Notes under the pieces: model-generated | Database searches by the model: none | What the model saw: the letters and a program-made list of their open reading frames with translations, nothing else | Told to the model about the DNA's origin: nothing | Made by a program: the position numbers and the translations under genes | Part shown: in pieces, positions 45,046-54,569 of the stretch | Layout of the letters: every line of letters starts with the position of its first letter | How positions within the stretch are numbered: the first letter of the stretch is position 1 | Source: Nereocystis luetkeana | Taxonomy: Eukaryota; Sar; Phaeophyceae; Laminariales; Laminariaceae | Direction: 5' to 3' | DNA: 64,000 nt | NCBI GenBank assembly: GCA_031213475.1 | Contig: JARUPZ010000013.1 | Coordinates: 9,464,794-9,528,793 of the forward strand

Positions 45046-45453
45046 CGGCGGAATCTAACAGTCCCGTTCCAGTATCCGATATTTACGACCGTCAATACTT
45101 TCATGATAGTCGTCGTGACAAAGCTTAAGATACTGCGAAACCTCTCGTGTGTCCCTGTGTGTACTTTACTTACTGTTCTGTCTTACGAGTAGTAGCTGTG
45201 CTGTCCTATACTGATTTCCCCCTACGGTATGAGTACTGTAGCTTTGATAGGCTACTAGACTCGTTGTGTGTTGTAGTCTACACAACGAGTGCAAGACCTG
45301 CTGTTGCGTACTACTGGATGAAGAACGTGATGCGAAACAGATCATCACTACTCCTAGATGGGCACTGCCTATGTATGTACTGTGGTACGTGCTACGTTGT
45401 ACCAGATAACCCTGTGTTATCAAGCAGGGCGGCTAGATGATACTTGCTTCTTC
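45046..45453. other. Spacer with small hairpin
   Basis: ACTCGTTGTGT (45259-45269) pairs with ACACAACGAGT (45280-45290) around a 10-base loop. Nothing else recognised. Confidence 0.45.
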
Positions 45454-45721
45454 GACGCGTTTTGCTATAGAAGTAGTAGTACATTTTTTTCCGGTATTAT
45501 TTGTTTTTCTCTAAACAAACGGCAGTGTTCCTTCCCCCAAAACAGTCGGAATGTCAATCTTGCTTCGAAAAAATGACGTTTTTGTATTCTGGGTTCATGT
45601 CAATATTCGTCGGGATTCAATTTGATTTTGGCTGGAGTCAGTTTTCGGGCGAGGTAGGGAGCTCCTCAAGTGAGGGGCCTCAGAAAATGTATGGCGAACC
45701 TCTACTATTATCGTAGAACGC
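45454..45721 (-). mobile_element. C element (TIR about 20 bp), copy 1
   Basis: Left end GACGCGTTTTGCTATAG (diverged from GACGCGTTCTACGATAG), right end TTATCGTAGAACGC. Internal landmarks: GTGTTCCTTCCCCCAAAACA, GTCGGAATGTCAATCTTG, CAGTTTTCGGGCGAGGTA, GAGCTCCTCAAGTGAGG. The segment CTCAAGTGAGG corresponds to the position where the copy at 54224 has a family B MITE. Confidence 0.8.
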
Positions 45722-45809
45722 CCCCTTCTGCAAATAAATGGTGCCGTCTCTAACACGACCCCTCGATACGTTATGACATCGAATGGGATTGAATATCGAA
45801 AAATAACTC

Positions 45810-45914
45810 TTACGGGGGACCATAGTTAACAGGACCTATGGTATACATAAAAACCTATATGTTTAACCATTTTTACTAACAATATTTGGTCCTGTTAACT
45901 ATGTCCCCCCGTAA
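45810..45914 (-). mobile_element. Family A MITE, copy 10
   Basis: 105 bp. Left end TTACGGGGGACC, right end CCCCCCGTAA, core in minus orientation. Right flank TA. Confidence 0.92.
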
Positions 45915-46170
45915 TAACTGTAGTGATGACAACGTGTTGCTGCGTTGCATGCCTTACGTTCAAGAATGGGCACAACAACGCTGATGATAGATAGATAGCT
46001 GTCGCGAGCAAACTGTCAAACGATACGCTACTGAGATCTAGCTCATTCTGCCACGATGCCCCGGGAGTTACACCAACCAAGCGGGTGTACAATATCCTGT
46101 TCTGCTACCGTGCGCGCTCTCCTGCATGCCTTACGCTAGTTTAGAGATGTCGGTCCACAATAATAATACT
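45915..46170. other. Spacer, no recognised gene
   Basis: Nothing recognised. Confidence 0.35.
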
Positions 46171-46552
46171 AGAATCATCACAGAGAGGTATTAATATTAC
46201 GGGGGGGCATAGTTAATAGGACCTATGGCGTGCATAAAAACCTATATATTTAAACATTTTTACTAACAATATTTGGTCCTATTAACTATGGCCCCCCGTA
46301 ATAGCACATTTATTTCGGATTTCCGCTATATTTTGTTTCTGAAAGACGGGGTTCCTTGAGCCCAAATCGTCGGAATGCCAATCTTGATTTATTTAGAAGA
46401 AAAAACGTTTTCTAGACTTGGGCCATGGGATTGTTCGCCGTGATTATATTTGATTTTAGCTGAAGTCAGTTTTCGGGTGAGGTATATATTTGAGTTTGCT
46501 CCTTAAATGAGGAGCCTCAGAAAAATTAGGGTGAGCCTTTATCGTAGAACGC
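46171..46552 (-). mobile_element. C element, copy 2, split by a family A MITE
   Basis: Left TIR remnant AGAATCATCACAGAGAGGTA, then the MITE (46197-46301), then GCACATTTATTTCGGATTTCC, the common interior, and right end TTATCGTAGAACGCC. The interior includes GCTCCTTAAATGAGGAGCC, an unoccupied TTAA at the spot used by family B in the 54.2 kb copy. Confidence 0.82.
46197..46301 (-). mobile_element. Family A MITE, copy 11, nested in C element
   Basis: 105 bp with TTACGGGGG/CCCCCGTAA ends and TA on both sides. The uninterrupted C element at 54224 has GAGGTAGCACATTTCC (reverse strand) at this point, so the insertion duplicated TA. Confidence 0.93.
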
Positions 46553-47141
46553 CTCCATACGTGAAGCACATTCCGAATCGTCATGAGAGGTAGTCTCGTG
46601 CACAGAACGCAACATCTATCTGCTCGGCTTCACCGTGAGATCCTGCCTTGATATCAGAAGATTCCTTTTTCCTCGCTCGTCGTGGGCTCCGGTAGACTTG
46701 CTGCTGCTACGGTCGTTGTGAGTTTGCAGCTACGTACGTACGTGAGTAGTGTCCAATGTTATGACATTTATTTGTGAGATTGCCGCTGTTTTTTGGAGTC
46801 TCTCAAGACGAAAGGAAATATATTATACTTGGCCAAGCGTTCTTGCAAGATTTCCGCAGTCAGTTCTTAGTCAGAACCGAATGCGTCGTGTTGAAGCCGG
46901 ACAGCAGAGCTCCGCGATGGAGTCGCTTGCTTTGCTAGCATGGTAGCCCGCGTCACCACTACCACAGATAGATACGCTTCGAGTCTTCGTATATATATAC
47001 AGTGCGCCTTTTTTTCAGGAAGTCCTTGTACAATAGTATAGATAGCAGCTACATATAATGTAGTGGTGTGTTGATATTATTGGGCCTAAACAAACGTGTG
47101 TCTTCCGTTAGTGCCGGGGACCGCACTCGACACTTCTCCTA
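46553..47141. other. Spacer, no recognised gene
   Basis: Short frames only, plus a (TA) run near 46990. Nothing recognised. Confidence 0.4.
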
Positions 47142-47252
47142 CTACGGGGGGCCATAGTTAAGAGGACCAAATATTGTTAGTAAGAATGCTTAAATCTTAT
47201 GGTTTTTATGTATACCATAGGTCCTATTATTAACTATTATTGTCCCCCGTAA
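47142..47252 (+). mobile_element. Family A MITE, copy 12
   Basis: Left end CTACGGGGGGCCATAG, right end TCCCCCGTAA; core GGACCAAATATTGTTAGTAA in plus orientation. A small ATTATTATT expansion lies in the right arm. Confidence 0.88.
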
Positions 47253-47342
47253 TACGGGTACAAGAAATATTACCAGTACTCTACTAGTGAGATAACGACA
47301 CCATGTGTTCACGTTGCAAGGCTCCTGCTGTAGAACAACCCA

Positions 47343-47466
47343 GTGGGGGTGGACCATATTATATACCAGGGTAGGACCTACGTTATGCACAAAAACACTA
47401 CACCTGGTACATATTTCGCTAATTTTACTAGCAGTATTTGGTCCTATTTACTATGGTCCCCCGTAA
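47343..47466 (-). mobile_element. Family A MITE, copy 13, decayed left end
   Basis: Right end TCCCCCGTAA and the core TACTAGCAGTATTTGGTCC are clear. The left arm is degraded (GTGGGGGTGGACCATA) and contains a large substitution. A CACCTGGTAC word sits in the core. Confidence 0.75.
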
Positions 47467-47586
47467 TAGTTCACACGATAAACGACGCAACCATTACTAT
47501 TTTAGTTTTTTTCAACTCGCGTGGTAGTTTTCGTGTACCCCACCCCCCGCCTCAGGTCTCGAAAATGTGTAAGTAGTAGGGTATCG
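47467..47586. other. Spacer
   Basis: Short, nothing recognised; followed by a poly-G run (47585-47602). Confidence 0.35.
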
Positions 47587-47609
47587 GGGGGGGGGGGGGG
47601 GGTTCACGT

Positions 47610-47667
47610 GCTCCCCTGACGCCAACTCTACCTGGTATGCTCCCCTGACGCCAACTCTACCTGGTGT
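47610..47667 (+). repeat. Tandem duplication, 29 bp x 2
   Basis: GCTCCCCTGACGCCAACTCT plus ACCTGGT(A/G)T, twice in tandem. The first unit contains the exact TACCTGGTA (47629-47637), the second TACCTGGTG. Confidence 0.93.
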
Positions 47668-48600
47668 GCCATATGAAGGGCTGGTGGCCAACCAGTTTGA
47701 ACAGACACCACACTATGTACCGGTAGCAGGTGAGTAAGCCGGTAAGGCACGCCACCGCGACGCAAGAGATTTGGTTGTTGAGTATACCTGTGGTGTATAT
47801 ATATATAATGTATACCAGGTATAACATACCGCAGTGAGTGGCAGAGTGGTAGAAACATACCTGGTATCTGACACCAGCAAACTTTTCAACGCGATGGGAA
47901 TACACTCAAAGCTTGCCGAGGGAAGAGGGGGGGTCATATTGTGTGTATGACACGTATGAATATCGTACGCAGGTAGTGAGTACACTGCGAGGCGCGTCGC
48001 TCGCATATATTATGTCAATCAAAGGAACAGTATTGCTGCGCATTCGTGGGCGGCTCCAAGCGTCAGGAGGCCATCCCTGCGTTCCAAGCGAAGAAAAAGC
48101 TGGCAATCTCGGACCCCAGACGGGATATTCTGAAGGTTGGACGCATGTAGAGCAGTATTCACGTATGACTCCAGTGCTACGAACGAAACGAGCGAAGGAG
48201 CTCTAACATAGCTGCGCCCCCCTGAAGAGCTGCGATACGTACATGCAGCCACACGAAAAATTTACCCTCCAGTACATCTCATGATTAGCTATAGATCGGT
48301 CGATGGAGGTTGACCTAATCATACTGGTACTTTACGTATCACCAACCGGGTATTATTAGTGCATGTTTCGCCGCCGTTTATCTGATCACAGGGCCACCTA
48401 ACCTGCTGGCACTGCTGCTGCTGCTGCGCCTGCTTGATGTCAGTAGGGAAAAACAAACGAAACCTGTGCAGCAGTAGTTTCCCTCGCGTTTCATACCTGG
48501 TATGCGGAACGGCTACAACATCAGCAGTATGTACACGTACCTGTCCTGTTCCCTGGCACCAGTGTATATATCCGAAGGGTATGGGTGGGGGCACTTTAAA
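47668..48600. other. Spacer with several TACC(A/T)GGTA sites
   Basis: Exact sites at 47813, 47858 and 48494. No gene recognised. A phrase TGTTCCCTGGCACCAGTG... GTATGGGTGGGGGCAC at about 48544-48595 recurs in diverged form at about 51431-51482, flanking the LINE on both sides. Confidence 0.4.
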
Positions 48601-48643
48601 CTTGCTTCGCCAACCACACTGCAGCTGCGCTGCAGTACTTGTC

Positions 48644-49042
48644 GCGCATGCCGGCAAAGTACTCCTCAAAGTCATCGCGCGCCGCCTCAGCGAGTACTGC
48701 GAACGGGAAGACATCCCGCCAGAGGGTGCAGTGTGGTTTTTTAGGCCCGAACGGCCGACGGTCGACATGATGTTCATTGTGCGACGCTTGCAGGAATTGG
48801 CAAGGAAGAAGGACACTCCGCTGTTCATGTGTTTTGTCGACCTCACCAAAGCCTATGACTCCGTCGACCGAACCCTCCTGTGGGCTGTCTTGGCTCAATT
48901 TGGCGTGCCACGTAGAATGCTCACCGTTATCCGCCAATTCCACGACGGCATGCGAGCATGCGTGCGACTGGATGACGGAGAGTGCTCAGATATGTTCGAC
49001 GTGAAGCAGGGCCTACGGCAAGGGTGTGTGCTAGCGCCATTT
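48644..49042 (+). pseudogene. Reverse transcriptase, motif A and B part (LINE type 2)
   Basis: Within a frame open from 48434, homology begins at a segment like [16 protein letters not shown] (RT block 1). It continues through [17 protein letters not shown] to motif [16 protein letters not shown]; the metal-binding Asp is at about 48839. Next come [20 protein letters not shown] and motif [13 protein letters not shown] (GLRQGC at about 49010-49027). The expected continuation [16 protein letters not shown] is in another frame, so a small deletion near 49042 breaks the ORF. A stop (TGA, 49137-49139) follows before motif C. The sequence is otherwise well preserved, implying recent activity of the family. 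The upstream part of the 48434 frame is not RT-like. Confidence 0.88.
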
Positions 49043-49203
49043 GATGTTCAACAGGTTTTTCACAGCGGTGCTGCGTGTGGCGGAGAAACGCTTCGCCGCT
49101 GTTAAAGCCATCACGGACAGATTGGTGCAACTCCAATGAAAGCAGGAGAAGAAGAAAAAGAAGAGGGGGGAGGCACGGGCCGGGCAAGCCGACGGACAGG
49201 GGA

Positions 49204-49568
49204 AGGATAAAGAGGCCCAGACACTGTGGGCTATGCTGTATGCTGACGATGCGGGTATAGAGTCGCGATCACCTAACGGCCTGGAGAGGGGGATGACGGT
49301 GATCGTGACTGCTTGTGCCGCTTTCGGCCTGGCGGTCTCGGAGGCCAAGAGGGAGATAGTATGTCTGCAAACGAAAGATGGGGGGAACGTGTCGTTCACC
49401 GTCACCGCAGCCGGCCAAGGGTACAAACAAACGACCGAGTTAGTGTATTTGGGCGGGGCTATCAGCGCAGATTGGACGAGCAGAATTTTTGAGGTAACCG
49501 TCGACTCCAGAAGGCATGGGCATGCTTCGGGCGGTATAAGATGGGAATATATGACCGCCCGGGTGTGA
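49204..49568 (+). pseudogene. Reverse transcriptase, YADD part (LINE type 2)
   Basis: Motif C reads MLYADDAG (YADD at 49239-49250), the catalytic Asp pair of the RT palm. It is followed by GMTVIVTACAAFGLAVSEAK, KQTTELVYLGGAISADWT and a frame change near 49490-49560. In the 29.2 kb copy the equivalent downstream region has RRLQRAWACFGRYKREIYDR in frame. The two copies thus carry different lesions. Confidence 0.87.
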
Positions 49569-49807
49569 GCCTACGCTTGAAGGTGCGAATGCTGAGAGCC
49601 AAGGTGATCGAAACGTTGCTCTACGGTTGCGTTACTTGGAGCCCGAGCAAGACTGATTACGGTAGGCTACGGGAGGTCCACCACAAGATGCTCCTCCGAT
49701 GCATCGGCTGGCGAAAACGAAATCGCAAAGACCACATCATATCCTATGCTAGCGTGCTTCTGAGGACAAACTCTGAGAGCGTAAGAGACGACGGTACGCG
49801 GACGTAG
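49541..49807 (+). pseudogene. RT C-terminal block (LINE type 2)
   Basis: Contains LRLKVRMLRAKVIETLLYGC, TWSPSKTDYGRLREVHHKML and RCIGWRKR, ending by frameshift near 49790 (SESVRDDGT instead of SESVETTVRRRR). A conserved region after the RT domain in related LINEs; its exact role is unknown. It lacks the TACCTGGTA insertion found at the matching position of the 29.58 kb copy. Confidence 0.85.
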
Positions 49808-49924
49808 GCTCTTGCTTGCGGGCTTTGTGACACTCGTGGGAGAGGAGCGTCTGCCGAAGAGGGTGATGTTTGGGGAGATGGTTGGGGGTAAGGGTGTTAC
49901 TCCGGAAGAGAGGAGTGAGACTGG

Positions 49925-50263
49925 ATGAGGTACCTTGAGGAGGACCTCAAGGAGTTCGGCATCAAGCTCGAAGGGTGGTGTGAGGCAGCACAAAAAGCCG
50001 GCAAATGGTTCCGACGGATCGAGGAAGGGGCGGAGGTTTTCATGCGGGAATGGCATAAGGATGAGAAGGAGGCATCGGCAGAACGGCTCAGGATGGCTGC
50101 AACCACGACCACAACCGTTGACACCAGCGCACGTGCGCAGAATGGCAGGGAAGAGGGGGGTGGCGAAAAGAGGACGAGGGGGAATGGGGGGAGGGGTGGG
50201 AGGGGGGTGGAGGTGGTCTGCCCGACAGAGACTGAAGCCTGGGTATGGCCATCATCGCTATGA
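49925..50263 (+). pseudogene. LINE type 2 ORF end
   Basis: MRYLEEDLKEFGI, then CEAAQKAGKWFRRIEEGAEVF and a basic, low-complexity Gly/Arg/Thr tail, ending at a stop at about 50261-50263. It matches the 29.76 kb copy at the start but is longer there because no early TAG is present. The last about 45 residues translate the G-rich start of the 3' UTR and may not be original coding sequence. Confidence 0.75.
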
Positions 50264-51132
50264 TGCGCTCCATTCTTTGGAACCCCAGTAACTAGCATGA
50301 TGCCACCCGGGCAACTCTGCGTGTCTGTATGCTTCCAGCGCCTGCCTTTCGTAATATGTTTCCCCCCGCCCGTTTCGGCCCCTTCTTTTGTTTTTGTCCT
50401 TTTTTTTCTTCTTTATTTCTCTCCCTGTTGTACCTCTTTGTGCCTCTGTTCGTGTCTTCCGTTTTGCTTTTTAGCTTTCTGCTGTGACATACCTGGTACC
50501 AGGTATCTGTTTTTGTTTTTCGCTCTGCTAGTCTCTTTTTTGCCTCCCTGGTGTTCTTGGTGGCGGAGTGCGTATGCTTGCTGTCTCTGTTCTTATCTCT
50601 GTTCTACACCCCTCGCGAAGCGTGCGAGCCTGCAATCTGCGAAAAATTGCCCGTTCTCTTGTGTGTTTCCTTTCTTGATTTCTTGCTTTATATTTTTTCC
50701 TTGCCTGGCTTGAACGTTTTTTTCTCTCTCTTCCCTCTTGGATGTATGTGTGTCTTTTTCGATTTTGATTTCGATTTTTCGACGTCGAGTTGTTATCTTC
50801 ATCCTGTCTATTATTTTTTCTGGGTAGTATGTGGTCTTCTCGGCTTCTATGGCGACTTTGTACAGCGTACCGCATGTATCTGATACGTACGTACGTCGTG
50901 CGCGGACTTCCCTAGTAATGTTTTGTTTGAGGTGTACTACTATAGAGAGCACTACTACCGTAGATGTGCTTCAGTTATCATGTATGTGTACCACTCTTTC
51001 TTCTTTGTTCTTTTTTATCACCGAGGTATTTCTTCCGCTCCAGAGTTATTGTAAGCCTGCTCTACGACCACGGACTGCATTGATTGTATTAATTGTGGCG
51101 ATGAGTTAATGTCAGAACAACAACAAACAGCA

Positions 51133-51772
51133 ACAGTACTACCAGGTACTAACTATACCACAGGTGTGTCGTACAGCAGATCGCTATATGGTCACTCCAC
51201 CAGAGCTCTACCTGTCCGCACAGCAGGTCCGCAATAATGTGGTGCCCGCACTTTTCAGGGTAAATAGGTCGAGTCATCCACCATACGTCCCGTAACAGTG
51301 CGGTACCGCACTATCCCGGGTCACAGAGCGAGGGGTCCCACTTCACATACGAAGTGAAGTCAATTCCGCCTGACACACCACCGCACTATTGCGGAACGAC
51401 CACTCCTGTATATACACACAAAACTCTCGTACGTTCATGTTCCCTGGCGCCAGCAGATGTATGCAGGGCATGGGTGGGAGTTCTTAGTTCACTATCGATA
51501 TTAATATTAAGATTAGTAGTTGTGGTTTATGTTTGAACGACGTACGTAAGATTCTGCAATAAATATTGCTTTTATATTGCTGTTGGCCGTTTCTCACCAA
51601 GATCTACATCTTGATGTTCAAAAATGAGCCCCTTCAGCCTGTCCTATAATTGAGGCCTCATTTTTTATGTCGTGTGTAGATTATACTTCCTTATCGGAGA
51701 GTTTTTTCCCCCGAAAAATCCAAGCAATAGTATACTGGTACATGGTGTACCCTGTACCAGGTAATATAGAAC
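51133..51772. other. Spacer, no recognised gene
   Basis: Contains TACCAGGTA at 51140-51148, just after the LINE tail, and at 51755-51763, just before the microsatellite. Nothing else recognised. Confidence 0.4.
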
Positions 51773-52109
<337 letters not shown>

Positions 52110-52236
52110 AGAATACTGGAATGTGTGGGTGTTTGTCTATTTTATCTATGGCCCGTCTTAATAACAGGACGCGAAACTTGCAATGTGTTGCAAACATCAT
52201 GTACAGCCCACCCCACCAATGAATATGTAACAGACA

Positions 52237-52370
52237 AGCCGAAAGTTGGCACATGAGGGAGGTAGACTTGGTGCGTGGGTTTTCTTTTGTTCCCGAGGTT
52301 TTCTTCTTTCGGCAAAGTTTTGAGTTGTCAAAGTTGAGATCATGCTGCACATTGATTGTCGGATGGCAAG
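52237..52370 (-). mobile_element. Terminal segment of a CTTGCCATCCGACAATG element (reverse strand)
   Basis: Reverse complement of 24977-25110. It ends CATTGATTGTCGGATGGCAAG, while the internal GGGTTTTCTTTTGTTCCCGAGG corresponds to CCTCGGGGAAACAAAAGAAACC there. Confidence 0.75.
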
Positions 52371-52518
52371 AGGTGTATACTCTCACCCCGAGGTAAACTA
52401 CAGTAGTAGTAATATTTATATGGTTGCCACAACCAACTCCAAGGAGGAGGTATTCAATTTTTCAGTGGGTCAGTTGCGTATTTGCTGTACGAGTAATATA
52501 GTGAGCCGAACGGGAGAA

Positions 52519-52701
52519 ATGCCTCCCAAAAACACATACATCCCTCTCCAGTTTGAATGTTGGGGTCAAACTCAAGTGGCGGGGGTGTTCGGTGCGGCTT
52601 TTACTACTGTGCTGGACTACCCGGGCGCCAAGGGAAAACCCCGAGAAGCTGCTGACCCTAACGCATGTTGGGCCGCCGTTCACCAAAGCTATTTGAAATG
52701 A
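52519..52701 (+). CDS. Unrecognised small open frame, 60 codons
   Basis: I do not recognise this. The frame is open from 52342, inside a transposon terminal segment, but the Met at 52519 starts a more protein-like stretch: MPPKNTYIPLQFECWG, then GVFGAAFTTVLDYPGAKGK and DPNACWAAVHQSYLK. It has aromatic and Gly residues in a balanced composition and no low complexity. The stop is at 52699-52701. It could be an exon or a small protein; no splice sites or neighbouring gene confirm this, and a chance frame is quite possible. Confidence 0.15.
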   Translation: MPPKNTYIPLQFECWGQTQVAGVFGAAFTTVLDYPGAKGKPREAADPNACWAAVHQSYLK

Positions 52702-53250
52702 TGCAATCGGGGCGGGGCGCCACGGCAAAATTCATAGAAACCGCAGGCTATAAATTAAATGCAGGTGGAAGGCCGGATTCATGCGCGTGTCCGTTCTGGG
52801 CATTTCGTGGTGTTGCGCGTGATTGCATGCCCACGACTTTATTTATCGTACAGATGTTTGTGTCGCGTTTTTTCTTCCGCATGTGCGCGTATGTATGTGC
52901 CGCTATATGTTATGCCACAGAGCGGGTTACTACTGTGTGTGTGCACGTGGCTCGGGGAAAAAAAACGACGCTGGTGCACACCAGTCCCAAGCCGCGACCT
53001 TCAGCACCCCCTCCCCATCGAAACCATAACCGAGGAGGTCTGTCACGCTCACGGGAAGCTTGATCGTGGTGGTGGTGGTCTGCAAAGCGAGCGAAAACGG
53101 CGCGCAGCACGCGCAGTCTGACCCTGGAGAGCATATAATAAAAAAAAGTGCACTAGAAAAAAGAGACCCGAAAGACAGTTTGTTTATGGCAACCAAGCAA
53201 GCGCCTGGAGCCTCGTCCTACATCCCTCGAGGGAGAGCAAGTAACAAATA
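52702..53250. other. Spacer, no recognised gene
   Basis: Frames of 60-132 codons on the plus strand with no recognised motif. Nothing else. Confidence 0.35.
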
Positions 53251-53457
53251 GACGCGTTCTACGAGAGAGGTTCACCCCAATTTTTCTGACGCTCCTGACT
53301 CAAGGAGCTCCATACCTCACCCGGAACACAGAATTCCGCAAAAAAAATCAAATCGCATCCCGATGAATAATCCCATGGCCCAAGCTCACGAAAGAGACAC
53401 ATTTCGATACAGGGTTGGCATTCCGGCGATTTCCCCGTCATTCGGAAAACATTTTAC
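53251..53457 (+). mobile_element. C element, copy 3, right end lost
   Basis: Starts GACGCGTTCTACGAGAGAGG and runs through GCTCCTGACTCAAGGAGCTC and CATACCTCACCCGG to GGCATTCCGGCGATTT. The right terminus is replaced by the start of the next C element. The unoccupied family B site reads GACTCAAGGAGC. Confidence 0.82.
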
Positions 53458-53459
53458 AG

Positions 53460-53888
53460 GCGTTCTACGATAGAGGTTAACCCTAATTTTTCTGGGGCTC
53501 CTCACTTCTTGAGGAGCTCCATACCTCATCCGAAAACTGACTTTATTTAGCAAAAATTCAAATGCATCGCGGCGAATAGTCCCATGGCCCAAGTCTGCAA
53601 AATTTAAAACGTTTTTTTCGAAATCAATATTAAGGGCATTCCGGCAATTAGGAGTGGCGAAGGAACCCCGTCATTCAGAAATAAAATAGCGGAAATGTGT
53701 TACCTTCCTCTTGTTGTTGTTGTTGTTGCTCTCACATTAACTCTCTGACGAAGGAGTCCGTGGTCACACAAAAGGTGCTGGAGCCCTAGGAAGATCCGAA
53801 AAACAAAAAAAAAAAACTCTGTCGTATAACGCGTATTTAGCGGAAAATTTAATGTGCTATTAATACCTCTATTATCGTAGAACGCGTC
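53460..53888 (+). mobile_element. C element, copy 4, interrupted or doubled right end
   Basis: Left TIR CGTTCTACGATAGAGGTTAA, interior as in other copies, first right-end-like segment TAGCGGAAATGTGTTACC at about 53687-53703. After about 130 bp with a TTG run comes a second right end, TTAGCGGAAAATTTAATGTG... CTATTATCGTAGAACGCGTC (to 53888). It probably contains part of another copy. Confidence 0.78.
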
Positions 53889-54223
53889 GTCAATAATAGC
53901 AATATGCACTTACTACGAGCCGTTCAAAAAACTGGGGATACACGATGTCACAAACAAAACGGCGCATGTAGGGGTAGAAATAGCGTGCGTGGCGGCGTCC
54001 TCTCTTCCACCTCGTGCCCTCGGGGGCGGGCATTCTCGGATCGCGCGCGCCCAAGCCTGGGGCTTGCCACATTATCTGTGTGCCACATTATCTGTGTTTC
54101 TCGTGCGGTGTGGGCGTGCCAACTAGAAGCACACCTAACCTGAGCAACCCGTAGAACCTCATCAGACCACCCTTCAACAACGTACAGCATAGTGCAGGTT
54201 CCTTTTTGTATACCTGGTACGAG
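53889..54223. other. Spacer, no recognised gene
   Basis: TACCTGGTA at 54211-54219 abuts the next C element. A phrase CCTCGTGCCCTCGGGGGCGG near 54009 resembles TCTCGTGCCTTCGGGCGGGC near 12014 inside the putative 0.4 kb TIR element. Nothing else recognised. Confidence 0.35.
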
Positions 54224-54569
54224 GCGTTGTACGATAGAGGTTAACCCTAATGTTTCTGGGGCTCCTCACTTAACCCCTTTAGAACCGCGGTCCCGTTTGG
54301 GGACAAAACTACTTGAAATTTGACTGGTTTGTCCCCAGAACGGGACTGCGGTTCTAAAAGGGTTAAGGAGCTCCTTACCTCATCATCCGAAAACTGACTT
54401 TATTTAGCAAAAAAAAATCAAAATGCATCGCGGCGAATCATCCCATGGCCCGAGTCTACAAAAAAATATATATATCGAAGTCAAGATTGGCATTCCGACG
54501 ATTCGGGGTCTAGGAACCACGTCTTTCAGAAACAAGATAGCGGAAATGTGCTACCTCTATCGTAGAACG
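54224..54569 (+). mobile_element. C element, copy 5, complete, with nested family B MITE
   Basis: Left TIR GCGTTGTACGATAGAGGTTA, right TIR TACCTCTATCGTAGAACG; about 250 bp without the nested MITE. Interior: CTAATGTTTCTGGGGCTCCT, then the MITE at 54270-54366, then GGAGCTCCTTACCTCATC, GAAAACTGACTTTATTTAGC and CATTCCGACGATTCGG. Confidence 0.87.
54270..54366. mobile_element. Family B MITE, nested in C element, TTAA duplicated
   Basis: 97 bp counting both TTAA copies: TTAACCCCTTTAGAACCGC ... GCGGTTCTAAAAGGGTTAA. Removing it with one TTAA gives CTCCTCACTTAAGGAGCTCC, which aligns with the unoccupied C elements (TTAA at 46500, TTGA at 45668, TCAA at 53300, in matching orientation). This is strong evidence for a TTAA target duplication and hence a piggyBac-like origin. 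Confidence 0.95.

Larger units (their letters stand above)
48600..51132 (+). mobile_element. Non-LTR retrotransposon (LINE type 2), longest copy
   Basis: Plus-strand copy of about 2.5 kb from the RT fingers/palm to the 3' end. The 5' part (endonuclease and any ORF1) is missing, as usual for 5'-truncated LINEs. RT motif A ([12 protein letters not shown]), motif B (GLRQGC) and motif C (YADD) are visible but spread over different frames. The 3' UTR is T-rich and ends ACGACCACGGACTGCATT, GTGGCGATGAGTTAATG and (CAA)n. Highly similar to the 29.1 kb copy. Confidence 0.9.
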
